64,000 nt of DNA from assembly GCF_000819785.1 (NCBI RefSeq), contig NZ_CDBK01000014.1, positions 124,001 through 188,000 of the forward strand, given 5' to 3'. The notes beneath the pieces are model-generated. The model did not search any database, was not told the origin of the DNA, and worked only from the letters and a program-made list of their open reading frames with translations. A program made the translations under genes and the position numbers. Each line of letters starts with the position of its first letter. Positions within the stretch are counted from its first letter, which is position 1. Of this stretch, positions 1-8,683 are shown piece after piece. This stretch comes from Aeromonas caviae (GTDB lineage Bacteria > Pseudomonadota > Gammaproteobacteria > Enterobacterales > Aeromonadaceae).

Positions 1-406
1 CCAGTACCCGCACCAGGGGATGGGGCAGGGTCAGGGGCGAGAGCGACCAGCTCTGCTCCGCGGCAGCCTTGCACTCGGGGGAGAGCCCCTCCGGGCCACC
101 CACCAGCAGCGCCACATCCCGGCCATCCAGCTTCCAGGCTTCCAGTTGCACGGCGAGCTGCTCCGTGGTCCAGGGCTTGCCCGGAATGTCCAGGGTCACG
201 ATGCGGGAGCGGCCGGCGGCGGCCAGCATGGCTTCCCCTTCCTTTTGCAGGATGCGGGGAATGTCGGCATTCTTGCCGCGCTTGCCTGCGCCGATCTCGA
301 CCAGCTCGAACGGCATGTCTTTGGGGAAGCGGCGACGGTACTCTTCGAAGCCATGCTCTACCCAGGCAGGCATCTTGGTGCCCACGGCAATCAACTGGAT
401 CTTCAT
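1..406 (-). CDS. rlmH: 23S rRNA (pseudouridine1915-N3)-methyltransferase RlmH, 3' end cut by window edge
   Basis: RlmH is a SPOUT-class enzyme that methylates pseudouridine 1915 in helix 69 of 23S rRNA on assembled 70S ribosomes. The visible 135 residues begin [16 protein letters not shown] and include the glycine-rich SAM-binding stretch [12 protein letters not shown]. The family is about 155 residues long, so about 20 C-terminal residues lie outside the window. It starts 21 bp downstream of rsfS on the same strand, as in the E. coli rsfS-rlmH pair, so the two are probably co-transcribed. Identification rests on sequence resemblance and synteny. Confidence 0.95.
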   Translation of the reverse strand, partial: MKIQLIAVGTKMPAWVEHGFEEYRRRFPKDMPFELVEIGAGKRGKNADIPRILQKEGEAMLAAAGRSRIVTLDIPGKPWTTEQLAVQLEAWKLDGRDVALLVGGPEGLSPECKAAAEQSWSLSPLTLPHPLVRVL

Positions 407-427
407 CTTTGGTTACGCTGTCGCCCT

Positions 428-769
428 TTATTGCGAATTGACCTGGGCGGCGCCGCTCCAGAGTTTTTCCAGCTGGTAGAAGTCGCGGTACTCATCCTGC
501 ATCACGTGGACGATGACCGACCCCATGTCCACCAGCACCCACTCACCGGTGAGTTCCCCTTCCACGCTCAGCAGGTCGAGCCCCGCATGACGGGCCTCGC
601 TGGCGAGGTTGTGGGCGATGGCACTGACGTGACGATTGGAGTTGCCGGAGCAGATGATCATGGTGTCCGTGATGCTGGATTTGCCGCGCACATCGAGGGT
701 GATGATGTCGCGGCCTTTCATGTCATCGATCTTGTCGACGATAAAGGCGAGCAATTCTTGGCCTTGCAA
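428..769 (-). CDS. rsfS: Ribosomal silencing factor RsfS
   Basis: RsfS binds ribosomal protein uL14 on the 50S subunit and blocks joining to 30S, lowering translation in stationary phase or starvation. The 113-residue protein is of family length and shows the conserved core [17 protein letters not shown] followed by [16 protein letters not shown]. It precedes rlmH on the same strand, and a TATAAT box lies about 35 bp upstream of its start. In E. coli, cobC lies between nadD and rsfS; here only about 210 bp of non-coding DNA separates them. Confidence 0.95.
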   Translation of the reverse strand: MQGQELLAFIVDKIDDMKGRDIITLDVRGKSSITDTMIICSGNSNRHVSAIAHNLASEARHAGLDLLSVEGELTGEWVLVDMGSVIVHVMQDEYRDFYQLEKLWSGAAQVNSQ

Positions 770-805
770 TGTCTTCTCCTATCTTCCGGCGCCAGAGGGC
801 GGCGG

Positions 806-811
806 ATTATA
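806..811 (-). promoter_or_regulatory. -10 box of the rsfS-rlmH promoter
   Basis: On the minus strand this reads TATAAT, a perfect sigma70 -10 hexamer about 35 bp upstream of the rsfS start. No convincing -35 hexamer is visible at 17 bp. Upstream, 894-903 is the perfect palindrome CACTATAGTG, of unknown role. Confidence 0.45.
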
Positions 812-981
812 TCATGGTCACTCCCGTTTCCCAGCCTGGCAAAGGGAGCATCGCCCGGGGAGCCGTCCCGTGGGGGAGGGGCCCCTTGACGATCACTATA
901 GTGTGCAACCCGGCCTGGCAATAGTCAGGGCCGGGCCCGGTGCGCCCGGACGTGTCGGCTGACCCGCCTGCGTGGCGCCGT

Positions 982-1635
982 TTACTGCGTTGCCGATGAG
1001 CGGTAGAGCCCGTGGCGCCGGATATAGTCGGCGACCGGGTTGGGCAGCAGGTATTTGGGATCCTGGCCTGCCGCGAGCAGGGCACGCAGGCGTGTGGCCG
1101 ACAGCTCGACGGGCAGATTGTCACAAAGCCAGACATGACCGTGGCGCTGGCGATGGAGAGCCCGAATGTCCCGGGTCTGGTGGCGGGCCAGCAGCTCGGC
1201 CACCTGGACGGGATAATCCGGTTGCCAGCCTGGGCGGCAGCTCACCACCAGGTGGGCGTAATCGAGCAGCTCCTGCCAGCGGTGCCAGCTCGGCAGGCCG
1301 AGCAGGGAATCCATCCCCATCAAAAAGCAGAGCGGGGTGTCCGGCAGCTCGCTCCTCAACTCGACAAGGGTGTCGATGGTCCAGGAGGGAGTGTCGCGCC
1401 TGAGCTCCCGCTCATCCACCACGAATCCCGGGTTGTCCGCCGCAGCGAGCCGGACCATGGCGAGTCGCTGCTCGCTGGAGCAGAGCGGATTGGCCCGGTG
1501 GGGCGGGATATGGTTCGGGAGCAGGCGCACCTCGGCCAGACCCAGGGCGTCCCGTGCCTCGATGGCGGGCCTCAGGTGGCCGATGTGAATGGGATCGAAG
1601 GTGCCGCCGAGGATCCCGATGGGCGGTGTCAGCAT
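982..1635 (-). CDS. nadD: Nicotinate-nucleotide adenylyltransferase NadD
   Basis: NadD transfers AMP from ATP to nicotinic acid mononucleotide, the penultimate step of NAD synthesis. The 217-residue protein opens with the nucleotidyltransferase signature GGTFDPIHIGHLR (HxGH motif) and carries a second ATP-contacting motif near the C-terminus, SATRLRALLAAG (ISxTxxR type). The start overlaps the end of holA by 7 bp, which indicates translational coupling, and the lptE-holA-nadD order matches E. coli. Confidence 0.95.
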   Translation of the reverse strand: MLTPPIGILGGTFDPIHIGHLRPAIEARDALGLAEVRLLPNHIPPHRANPLCSSEQRLAMVRLAAADNPGFVVDERELRRDTPSWTIDTLVELRSELPDTPLCFLMGMDSLLGLPSWHRWQELLDYAHLVVSCRPGWQPDYPVQVAELLARHQTRDIRALHRQRHGHVWLCDNLPVELSATRLRALLAAGQDPKYLLPNPVADYIRRHGLYRSSATQ

Positions 1636-2663
1636 GATTCCGTCTCCAGCAGGGGGAGCGGGGTACCGTCACGAAAGCCGAGGGCGATGGTTTGCAGCAT
1701 CAGCCAGGCCTGTTCGGTGTCGAAATGGCGCTGGGCATGGTCCAGCTGGGCCATCAGTTGCCAGAGTTGCCGGATCTTGGGGAAGGGAAGCCGGGTCAGC
1801 GCCTGCTGGATGAGCTGCTGGCGGCTCTGCCAGATGCGCAGGCGGCTGAAATGCTCCACCAGGGGCTGTCCGGCGCGGGCGGCCAGCGCCAGCTCGGTGA
1901 GCTGCTCCAGTTCGCGGCACAGGGTCCAGGCCAGCATGCCGGGTTCGGTGCCCTCGGCGCGCAGGGCCAGCAGGATGCGCTGGGCCCGGTTCACCTTTCC
2001 TTCCAGCAGGGTATCGACGAGTTGGAAGGGGGTGAAGTGGGCGTGGCGGATGATGGTCTCCTGCAGATAGGCGACGCTGATGGGCTGGGGCGGGGAGAGC
2101 AGGGTCAGCTTCTCGATCTCCTGGCTCGCGGCCAGCAGGTTGCCCTCGTAGGCGTGGCACATGAAGTTGACCGCATCCGGCAGTGCCTTGAGGCCGAAGC
2201 GCTGAAAGCGGGCGCTCATCCAGCGCGGGAAGAAGCGGGGCTCGGGGTGGTTGACCGGCACATAGGTGCCGCTCTGGCTCAGCTTGTCGAACCAGGCCGC
2301 CTTCATCTGGGTCTGGTTTAGGCGATTACCACTCAGGACCAGCAGCAGGTCGGGGTGGAGCTGTTTGCCAATGTCGCTGATGCGGGCGGCGAGATCCTTG
2401 TCGATCTTGGCGGGCAGCTCCAGCTCGATGATCTGGCGGGCCGAGAACAGGCTCATGGCCTGGCAGGCATCGTAGACCTGGTTCCAGTCCAGCCCCTGTT
2501 CCACCACGAAGCTGTGGCGCTCATCGAAGCCCTGTTTGCGTGCCACCTGACGCACGGCGTCGATGGCTTCCAGCTTGAGCAGGGGCTCGTCCCCAAAAAT
2601 GAGATAGCAGGGCTTGAGCCCAGCCTTGAGATGATCCGCGAGTTGTTCAGGGTAAATCCGCAT
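1629..2663 (-). CDS. holA: DNA polymerase III delta subunit HolA
   Basis: HolA (delta) is the clamp-loader subunit that binds and opens the beta sliding clamp. The 344-residue protein has the family length. Its N-terminus, MRIYPEQLADHLKAGLKP then YLIFGDEPLLKLEAID, parallels E. coli HolA (YPEQL, PLLLQES), and the clamp-loader fold continues to the C-terminus. The chosen ATG overlaps the TGA of an upstream mini-ORF (TGATG), with AGGCCAGG just upstream as a Shine-Dalgarno candidate. The first 83 bp are repeated twice more upstream at a 143-bp period. The coding frame of this copy is intact. Confidence 0.95.
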   Translation of the reverse strand: MRIYPEQLADHLKAGLKPCYLIFGDEPLLKLEAIDAVRQVARKQGFDERHSFVVEQGLDWNQVYDACQAMSLFSARQIIELELPAKIDKDLAARISDIGKQLHPDLLLVLSGNRLNQTQMKAAWFDKLSQSGTYVPVNHPEPRFFPRWMSARFQRFGLKALPDAVNFMCHAYEGNLLAASQEIEKLTLLSPPQPISVAYLQETIIRHAHFTPFQLVDTLLEGKVNRAQRILLALRAEGTEPGMLAWTLCRELEQLTELALAARAGQPLVEHFSRLRIWQSRQQLIQQALTRLPFPKIRQLWQLMAQLDHAQRHFDTEQAWLMLQTIALGFRDGTPLPLLETESC

Positions 2664-2806
2664 CAGAACCTGGCCTGGTTGAGGGGGAAGGATTCACGGT
2701 CGATGGCTTGCTCATTCTTGAACAGGGGATCGTCCCCAAAAATGAGATAGCAGGACTTGAGCCCTGCCTTGAGATGGTCCGCGAGTTGTTCAGGGTAAAT
2801 CCGCAT
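2663..2806 (-). pseudogene. Duplicated holA 5' fragment, mini-ORF 2 (47 codons plus stop)
   Basis: This mini-ORF begins MRIYPEQLADHLKAGLKSCY and continues LIFGDDPLFK, matching HolA for about 30 residues. It then diverges into NEQAIDRESFPLNQARF and stops. The stop TGA overlaps the ATG of intact holA as TGATG. Its sequence is one 143-bp repeat unit (2664-2806), and 143 is not a multiple of 3. It may be a decayed duplication only, or a translated leader that re-initiates at holA; sequence alone cannot decide. Confidence 0.75.
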
Positions 2807-2949
2807 CAGAACCTGGCCTGGTTGAGGGGGAAGGATTCACGGTCGATGGCTTGCTCATTCTTGAACAGGGGCTCGTCCCCAAAAATGAGATAGCAGGGCT
2901 TGAGCCCTGCCTTGAGATGATCCGCAAACTGCTCGGGATAGACTCTCAT
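2806..2949 (-). pseudogene. Duplicated holA 5' fragment, mini-ORF 1 (47 codons plus stop)
   Basis: This copy reads MRVYPEQFADHLKAGLKPCY then LIFGDEPLFK, ending in the same NEQAIDRESFPLNQARF tail, and its TGA overlaps the ATG of the next mini-ORF. Its first residues (V for I, F for L) and codons differ more from holA than those of mini-ORF 2 do, so it may descend from a different allele. Just upstream, the lptE stop also overlaps an ATG (TGATG) that opens a four-codon frame, MRVS then stop. This looks like a still older remnant of the original holA start. Confidence 0.75.
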
Positions 2950-2976
2950 CAACACCCTCTCATCAAGATACGCGCA

Positions 2977-3459
2977 TCAGAACTTGACCTGACTGAGCTG
3001 GCGAATAACCAGGTTGGCGGCCTGCTCCTGCATCTCCTTGCCCAGCTGCTCCTGCTCGCGGGAGGAGGCGAGTGCCGCATCCGGCTTGTTCAGGAAGCTG
3101 CGGTTGAAGGTGATGGGGAAGACCTGGGTCGGTTTGCCCGGCATGACCACGGTGAACTGGGTGCTGTAACTGAGCAGGTATTCGCGGTCCTGGCCGATGG
3201 AGTCGACGGAGGCGACCTGGCTGCGGCTACGTACCCCGGCCAGGGTCAGCACCGGGATGCCCTCCTTGTCGGCGAGCTGCACGCCAGCGGCCTTGAGACG
3301 GGTGGTGACCAGCCGGTAGAAGTCGCTCTTGTTGTCACCGACCACTTTCATGGTCATCAGCTCGGGGGGAATGGCGGTGCCCCGCATCTGAAAACCGCAG
3401 GCCTGCAGCAGCAGTCCTGCCAGCACGATGGCCATCCAGCGCGTGAAGATGGTGCCCAT
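2977..3459 (-). CDS. lptE: LPS-assembly lipoprotein LptE
   Basis: LptE is the outer-membrane lipoprotein that plugs the LptD barrel and helps place LPS on the cell surface. The chosen ATG at 3459 follows AGAGGA at good spacing and gives a 160-residue precursor. It has a short signal peptide and a lipobox LLLQAC, after which the mature protein begins CGFQMRG, as is usual for LptE. An upstream in-frame ATG would add an unlikely charged extension. It sits between leuS and holA as in E. coli, and its stop overlaps a short ATG frame. Confidence 0.93.
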   Translation of the reverse strand: MGTIFTRWMAIVLAGLLLQACGFQMRGTAIPPELMTMKVVGDNKSDFYRLVTTRLKAAGVQLADKEGIPVLTLAGVRSRSQVASVDSIGQDREYLLSYSTQFTVVMPGKPTQVFPITFNRSFLNKPDAALASSREQEQLGKEMQEQAANLVIRQLSQVKF

Positions 3460-3571
3460 AAAAAATCCTCTTTGCATGAAGGGAAGAGCGGCGGGCGCAG
3501 GGCCCGCCGTCATCATCCGTGTGTCGTCAGCCCCTGGCCCGGACCGTCGGCCGCCGCCAGGGGAGGCGTCA

Positions 3572-6148
3572 TCAGTTGGCCACGATGTTGAGCAGCTTGC
3601 CCGGCACGTACACGACTTTGCGCACGGTCAGACCGTCGGTGAACTTCTGGACCGAGGCATCGGCCATGGCCAGTTTCTCGACGTCGGCCTGGCTTATCTC
3701 GGCCGGCACGGTCAGCTTGCCGCGCATCTTGCCGTTGATCTGCACCACCACCAGCTTCTCGGTCTCGACCATGGCCGCTTCGTCGGCCACCGGCCAGGCC
3801 GCGACATCGATGTCCCCTTCCTTGCCCAGCATCTTCCACAGCTCGAAGCCGATGTGCGGGGTGATGGGGTAGAGCATGACCACGACCGCTTCCAGCGCTT
3901 CCTGCATCAGGGCGCGGTCCTGCTCGTCGCTGCCCAGCTTGGCCAGGTTGTTCATCAGCTCCATGATGGCGGCGATGGCGGTGTTGAAGGTCTGACGACG
4001 ACCCACGTCGTCGCTCACCTTGGCGATGGTCTTGTGCAGCTCGCGGCGCACGGCTTTCTGGTCGCTGGTGAGGGCGGCGACGTCCAGTGCGGCAACGGCG
4101 CCACCGGATACGTGCTCGAAGGTGATGCGCCACAGGCGACGCAGGAAGCGCTGGGCACCTTCCACGCCGGAGTCGGACCACTCCAGGGTCATCTCGGCCG
4201 GAGAGGCGAACATCATGAACAGACGGACGGTATCGGCGCCGTAACGCTCCACCATCAGTTGCGGGTCGATGCCGTTGTTCTTGGACTTGGACATCTTGGT
4301 CATGCCGGAGTGCATCACCTCACGACCTTCGTTGTCGATGGCCTTGGTGATGCGACCCTTCTCGTCACGCTCCACCTTGACGTCGAGGGGGCTGACCCAG
4401 ACGTTGCCGCCCTTCTCATCCTTGTAGTAGAAGGCGTCGGCCAGCACCATGCCCTGGCAAAGCAGACGCTTGAACGGCTCGTCGCTGTTCACCAGGCCCG
4501 CATCGCGCAGCAGCTTGTGGAAGAAGCGGGCGTAGAGCAGGTGCATACAGGCGTGCTCAATGCCGCCGATGTATTGATCCACCGGCAGCCAGTGGTTGGC
4601 AGCCGCCGGATCCAGCATGCCCTTGTCGTAGTCCGGGGAGCAGTAGCGGGCGTAGTACCAGGAGGACTCCATGAAGGTGTCGAAGGTATCGGTCTCGCGG
4701 AACGCTTCCTGGCCGTTGTAAGTGGTCTTTGCCCACTCGGCATCGGCCTTGATCGGGCTCTGGATACCATCCATCACCACGTCTTCCGGCAGCAGTACCG
4801 GCAGTTGATCTTCCGGGGTCGGCACCACGGTACCATCCGCCAGGGTCAGCATCGGGATGGGAGCGCCCCAGTAGCGCTGACGGGAGACACCCCAGTCGCG
4901 CAGACGGTAGTTGACGGTGCGCTTGCCCTTGCCGAGCCCTTCCAGCTTGTTGGCGATGGCATCGAAGGCACCCTGGAAGTCGAGGCCGTCGAACTCGCCG
5001 GAGTTGAACAGCACGCCCTTCTCGGTATAAGCCGCTTCGCTCACGTCGACGTCACCATCAACCGGCTTGATGACAGGCTTGATCTCGAGGCCGTACTTGG
5101 TGGCGAATTCGTGGTCACGCAGGTCGTGACCCGGTACCGCCATCACGGCGCCGGTGCCGTAGTTCATCAGCACGAAGTTGGCGACCCAGACGGGCACCTT
5201 GCGGCCATCCAGCGGGTGAATGGCGTAGAGGCCGGTGGCCATGCCCTTCTTCTCCATGGTGGCCAGTTCAGCTTCGGCCACCTTGGTGTTCTTGCACTCT
5301 TCGATGAAGGCGGCCAGCTCCGGATTGTTCTGGGCTGCTTGCAGCGCCAGCGGGTGACCGGCGGCGATGCCCACATAGGTCACACCCATGAAGGTGTCCG
5401 GACGGGTGGTGTAGACCTCGAGGTGCTCGGCCTGACCGTCGATATTGAAGCTGATGTTGACCCCTTCGGAGCGGCCAATCCAGTTGCGCTGCATGGTCTT
5501 GACCATCTCAGGCCAGCCTTCCAGATTGTCGATGTCGTTCAGCAGCTCTTCGGCGTAGTCGGTGATCTTGATGAACCACTGGGGGATCTCTTTCTGCTCC
5601 ACCGGGGTGTCACAGCGCCAGCAGCAGTTGTCGACAACCTGCTCGTTGGCCAGCACCGTCATGTCGTTCGGGCACCAGTTGACGGAGGAGGTCTTCTTGT
5701 AGACCAAACCCTTCTCGTAGAGCTTGGTGAAGAACCACTGCTCCCAGCGGTAGTAGTCCGGCTTGCAGGTGGCCAGCTCCCGATCCCAGTCATAGCCCAG
5801 ACCCAGCATCTTCAGCTGGTTCTTCATGTATTCGATGTTTTCGTAGGTCCAGGGGGCCGGCGCCGTGTTGTTCTTGATGGCGGCGTTTTCTGCCGGCAGG
5901 CCGAAGGCGTCCCAACCGATGGGTTGCAGCACGTTCTTGCCATTGAGCCGTTGATAACGGGAGATCACATCACCTATGGTGTAGTTGCGAACGTGCCCCA
6001 TGTGTAGACGACCAGACGGATAGGGGAACATGGAGAGGCAGTAGAACTTTTCCTTGTCTACTTTCTCCACCGCCTTGAAGGTTTTCTTGGCATCCCAGTG
6101 CTTCTGCACTGCTGGTTCTATGGATTGGGGAACGTATTGCTCTTGCAT
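3572..6148 (-). CDS. leuS: Leucyl-tRNA synthetase LeuS
   Basis: LeuS is a class Ia synthetase that charges tRNA-Leu and edits mischarged products. The protein has 858 residues from [12 protein letters not shown], the start that aligns with E. coli LeuS. Longer in-frame extensions lack support. Visible motifs are the HIGH-type [16 protein letters not shown], the zinc-domain cysteines in [10 protein letters not shown] and CCWRCD, the editing-domain [13 protein letters not shown], and the KMSKS loop [10 protein letters not shown]. lptE follows 112 bp downstream. Confidence 0.98.
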   Translation of the reverse strand: MQEQYVPQSIEPAVQKHWDAKKTFKAVEKVDKEKFYCLSMFPYPSGRLHMGHVRNYTIGDVISRYQRLNGKNVLQPIGWDAFGLPAENAAIKNNTAPAPWTYENIEYMKNQLKMLGLGYDWDRELATCKPDYYRWEQWFFTKLYEKGLVYKKTSSVNWCPNDMTVLANEQVVDNCCWRCDTPVEQKEIPQWFIKITDYAEELLNDIDNLEGWPEMVKTMQRNWIGRSEGVNISFNIDGQAEHLEVYTTRPDTFMGVTYVGIAAGHPLALQAAQNNPELAAFIEECKNTKVAEAELATMEKKGMATGLYAIHPLDGRKVPVWVANFVLMNYGTGAVMAVPGHDLRDHEFATKYGLEIKPVIKPVDGDVDVSEAAYTEKGVLFNSGEFDGLDFQGAFDAIANKLEGLGKGKRTVNYRLRDWGVSRQRYWGAPIPMLTLADGTVVPTPEDQLPVLLPEDVVMDGIQSPIKADAEWAKTTYNGQEAFRETDTFDTFMESSWYYARYCSPDYDKGMLDPAAANHWLPVDQYIGGIEHACMHLLYARFFHKLLRDAGLVNSDEPFKRLLCQGMVLADAFYYKDEKGGNVWVSPLDVKVERDEKGRITKAIDNEGREVMHSGMTKMSKSKNNGIDPQLMVERYGADTVRLFMMFASPAEMTLEWSDSGVEGAQRFLRRLWRITFEHVSGGAVAALDVAALTSDQKAVRRELHKTIAKVSDDVGRRQTFNTAIAAIMELMNNLAKLGSDEQDRALMQEALEAVVVMLYPITPHIGFELWKMLGKEGDIDVAAWPVADEAAMVETEKLVVVQINGKMRGKLTVPAEISQADVEKLAMADASVQKFTDGLTVRKVVYVPGKLLNIVAN

Positions 6149-6399
6149 TGGTGACATCCGGATCTGTGAAATGAATAGATAAAACGGCTGGGAAATCCCG
6201 ATAGAATACCCATATCCTGCGGCGGCAACAACCGCCAGCATCCGCCCGGTCTCGGGCCAGGTCCGGTACCCGCGAGGATTTGCAGAGCCGCAAGAGCCGC
6301 GAGAGTCGCAACGAAGTGAGAATGGCAACCGCCGCCCGTATCCGCCGAGCCCGAGGTCAGGGTCTGGCTCGATCGGGATTCAGCAGAGGAGTGATGGCC

Positions 6400-6888
6400 A
6401 TGGACAAACGTCGACAAGGGTATGAAGCCTTTATCGCCCAGCTCAAGAAGCAGTGGGAAGAGACGGAAGCGTTTCAGGGAGAGCGCCTCAACCGGATGAT
6501 CGCCAAGGTGCAGGCCTATCTGGAGGCGGCCGGGGATCTGACCCAGGACGAGCTGGCGCTGATCGCCGAGTATGTGAAGCGGGATCTGGGCAACTATGAC
6601 GAAGGGCGCAAGGATGAGCAGGTGGAGGAGTCGGCCTTCATGCTGGCGCTCAAGGACACCGCCTGGTCCTGGCTGGCAGACGTGACCGACCGCACCCAGG
6701 TGGAGTGGCAGGAGTTGGCGGACGAGCTGGAACACAAGGGGGTCTACCGGGCGGGGGACTGGGTGGGACTCGGGGTGCTGGTGTGCGATCACTGCGAGTG
6801 GCGCCATACCGTGCTGCATCCAGAGCAGCTTGGCACCTGCCCGGAGTGCGGGGCCGATGAGTATCACCGTGAGCCGCTGTCTCCTTGA
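6400..6888 (+). CDS. YbeL-type zinc-ribbon protein (DUF1451)
   Basis: This 162-residue cytoplasmic protein of unknown function matches E. coli YbeL in type and in position, divergent from leuS. The N-terminal half is a charged helical segment (MDKRRQGYEAFIAQLKKQW). The C-terminal half carries a zinc ribbon with CDHC and CPEC pairs about 25 residues apart. ATG at 6400 was chosen over the ATG at 6394 because GAGGAG lies 8 bases before it. A bidirectional terminator follows within 40 bp. Confidence 0.88.
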   Translation: MDKRRQGYEAFIAQLKKQWEETEAFQGERLNRMIAKVQAYLEAAGDLTQDELALIAEYVKRDLGNYDEGRKDEQVEESAFMLALKDTAWSWLADVTDRTQVEWQELADELEHKGVYRAGDWVGLGVLVCDHCEWRHTVLHPEQLGTCPECGADEYHREPLSP

Positions 6889-6926
6889 GCCGCCAGACTG
6901 TGCCAAGCCATAAGCCAAACCATAAA

Positions 6927-6956
6927 AAGAGGCGCCCAAGGGCGCCTCTTTTGTTT
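6927..6956. terminator. Bidirectional terminator between the ybeL-like gene and lnt
   Basis: A perfect GC-rich stem (AGAGGCGCCC with its complement) and 2-4 base loop, flanked by A-rich and T-rich tracts, lies between two convergent genes. Confidence 0.9.
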
Positions 6957-6973
6957 ATCGGGGTTGTGTGGTC

Positions 6974-8503
6974 TTAGCCCTTGCGCGCCCAGGGGTGGGC
7001 GCGGGGGCGCAGCCACAGGGCCAGCCCCAGCAGGGCGGCGGCCAGGCCATACATGGGCCAGCTGCCAAAACGCAGATAGGGGGTCTGGCCGTGGGCGGGG
7101 CGTACCTCGGCACGCAATACTCCAGCCTCGAACTGCGGGATCTGGGCGATGATGCTGCCGTCTATCTCGGTGACGATGGTGATGCCGGTGTTGGTGTCGC
7201 GCAGCAGTGGGCGGGCCAGCTCGAGGGCACGCATGCGGGCGATCTCCATGTGCTGCCAGGGGCCGATGCTGGTGCCGAACCAGGCGTCGTTGGAGACGGT
7301 CAGCAGGAAGTCGGTATCCGGCTGCACGTTGCGGCGCACCTCGTCCGGGAAGATGATCTCGTAACAGATGGCGGCGGCAAACTTGAGCCCCTTGGCGATC
7401 AGGTTCGGCTGCACCTCGTCACCCCGGCTGAAGGAGGACATGGGCAGGTTGAAGAAGGGGGCGATGGGACGCAGCAGATCTTCAAAGGGCACGAACTCGC
7501 CGATGGGCAGCAGGTGGTACTTGTAGTAGCGGTTCTTGTGCTCGTAGTAGTAGGACTCCTTGCCTTCTGCATCCTGCACCCCCATGCCGAGCACGGTATT
7601 GAAGAAGCGCTGCTGTTTCAGATCGTAATGGATGATCCCCGCCAGCAGGCCGGTGTCGTTCACCTTCATCGCCTTGTCCAGGCTCTCCAGATAGGTACCC
7701 ATCTCCTTCTCGATGGCCGGGATGGCAGACTCCGGCCAGACGATGATGTCGGCATCCTGGTTCTCGCGGCTGAGATCCTGATACTTGCGCACGGTCGGCA
7801 CCAGGGCCTCCGGATCCCACTTGAGGGACTGCTCGATGTTGCCCTGCACCAGCGCGACCTTGACCGGTTCACCCCGGGTCACCCAGTTGAGCTGCATCAG
7901 CCCCTGGGCGGCGCCCACCAGGGCGACAGGGAGCAGCAGCCAGGCCGGCTTGCGGTGTTGCCATACCAGCCAGAGGGCGGAGGCGGTGAGCAGCAGGGCG
8001 AGGGTGATGCCTTGCACCCCGAGAAGGGGAGCGAAGCCCTTGAGGGGGCCGTCTATCTGGGTGTAGCCGAACCAGAGCCAGGGGTAGCCTGTCATCACCC
8101 AGCCCCGCAGCCAGTCGGCCATCAGCCAGAGCGCCGGGAAGGCGAGCAGCCAGCGGCTCCAGTGGCGGCCGGCAAAGAAGCGGGCGAAGAGCCAGCAGGC
8201 CAGGGTCGGATAGAGGGAGAGATAGGCGCAGAGCCCGGCCAGCAGCACGAAGGCGGCCGGCAGCGGAATGCCGCCAAACTCCGTCATGCTGACGTGGATC
8301 CACCACTGCCCGGGCAGGAACAGACCCATGGCGTAGCCGAAGCCGCGCCAGGCTGCCTGTTTGGGGGTGGCCTTGTCCAGCAGGGCGTAAAGGCCGAGCA
8401 GGGAGGGGATCACCAGGGGCCAGTAGCCGAAAGGGGAGAAGGCCAGCACGGCAATGGCGCCGCTGGCAATGGCAAACAGGCTGGTCAGGAGTTTCGATTT
8501 CAC
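6974..8503 (-). CDS. lnt: Apolipoprotein N-acyltransferase Lnt
   Basis: Lnt is the inner-membrane enzyme that adds the third acyl chain to the N-terminal cysteine of lipoproteins. From a GTG at 8503 the protein is 509 residues. It has several N-terminal membrane helices, a periplasmic nitrilase-fold domain and a final membrane helix. The catalytic triad is visible as Glu in WPESAIP, Lys in YYKYHLLPIGEF and Cys in AAICYEIIFPDE. The frame stays open upstream through a TTG at 8563, but the GTG gives the usual N-terminus; its ribosome-binding site is weak, so the start is the least certain part. Confidence 0.93.
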   Translation of the reverse strand: MKSKLLTSLFAIASGAIAVLAFSPFGYWPLVIPSLLGLYALLDKATPKQAAWRGFGYAMGLFLPGQWWIHVSMTEFGGIPLPAAFVLLAGLCAYLSLYPTLACWLFARFFAGRHWSRWLLAFPALWLMADWLRGWVMTGYPWLWFGYTQIDGPLKGFAPLLGVQGITLALLLTASALWLVWQHRKPAWLLLPVALVGAAQGLMQLNWVTRGEPVKVALVQGNIEQSLKWDPEALVPTVRKYQDLSRENQDADIIVWPESAIPAIEKEMGTYLESLDKAMKVNDTGLLAGIIHYDLKQQRFFNTVLGMGVQDAEGKESYYYEHKNRYYKYHLLPIGEFVPFEDLLRPIAPFFNLPMSSFSRGDEVQPNLIAKGLKFAAAICYEIIFPDEVRRNVQPDTDFLLTVSNDAWFGTSIGPWQHMEIARMRALELARPLLRDTNTGITIVTEIDGSIIAQIPQFEAGVLRAEVRPAHGQTPYLRFGSWPMYGLAAALLGLALWLRPRAHPWARKG

Positions 8504-8628
8504 GGGGGATCGGGGCTCGAATTGGACTGAATGAAAACACAATGGCCGACATCTTAACCGCAAACCGGGTCAACGGCGAGCCTCGCGGTCGGCGTGGGCC
8601 AAGTGGCGGTCGCGCGGCGGGAGAGAGG

Positions 8629-8658
8629 TAAAAAAAGCGCCCCTGACGAGAGGGGCGC
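8629..8658 (-). terminator. Terminator after corC
   Basis: On the minus strand an 8-bp stem (GCGCCCCT with complement) and a 6-base loop is followed by seven or eight T. It lies between corC and lnt, so lnt probably has its own promoter in 8504-8628, unlike a simple corC-lnt operon. Confidence 0.85.
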
Positions 8659-8683
8659 GGGATGTGCGTGGGGCTGGGCGGGA

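Larger units (their letters stand above)
2581..2949. repeat. 143-bp tandem repeat over the holA 5' end (2.6 copies)
   Basis: An 83-bp segment occurs at 2581-2663 (inside holA), 2724-2806 and 2867-2949, exactly 143 bp apart. The 60-bp linkers at 2664-2723 and 2807-2866 are identical by eye. The copies inside holA and in the middle unit are nearly identical. The copy nearest lptE differs mainly over its last 25 bp, around the start codon. Confidence 0.9.

Noticed and set aside
2581-2949. CRISPR array or mobile-element repeats
   Set aside because: Units of 143 bp with coding similarity to holA, only 2.6 copies, no variable spacers and no terminal inverted repeats.
3428-6007. Plus-strand open frame of 859 codons
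   Set aside because: It lies fully antisense to leuS, has low-complexity His/Gly/Leu composition and no motif. Such frames are common shadows in GC-rich genes.
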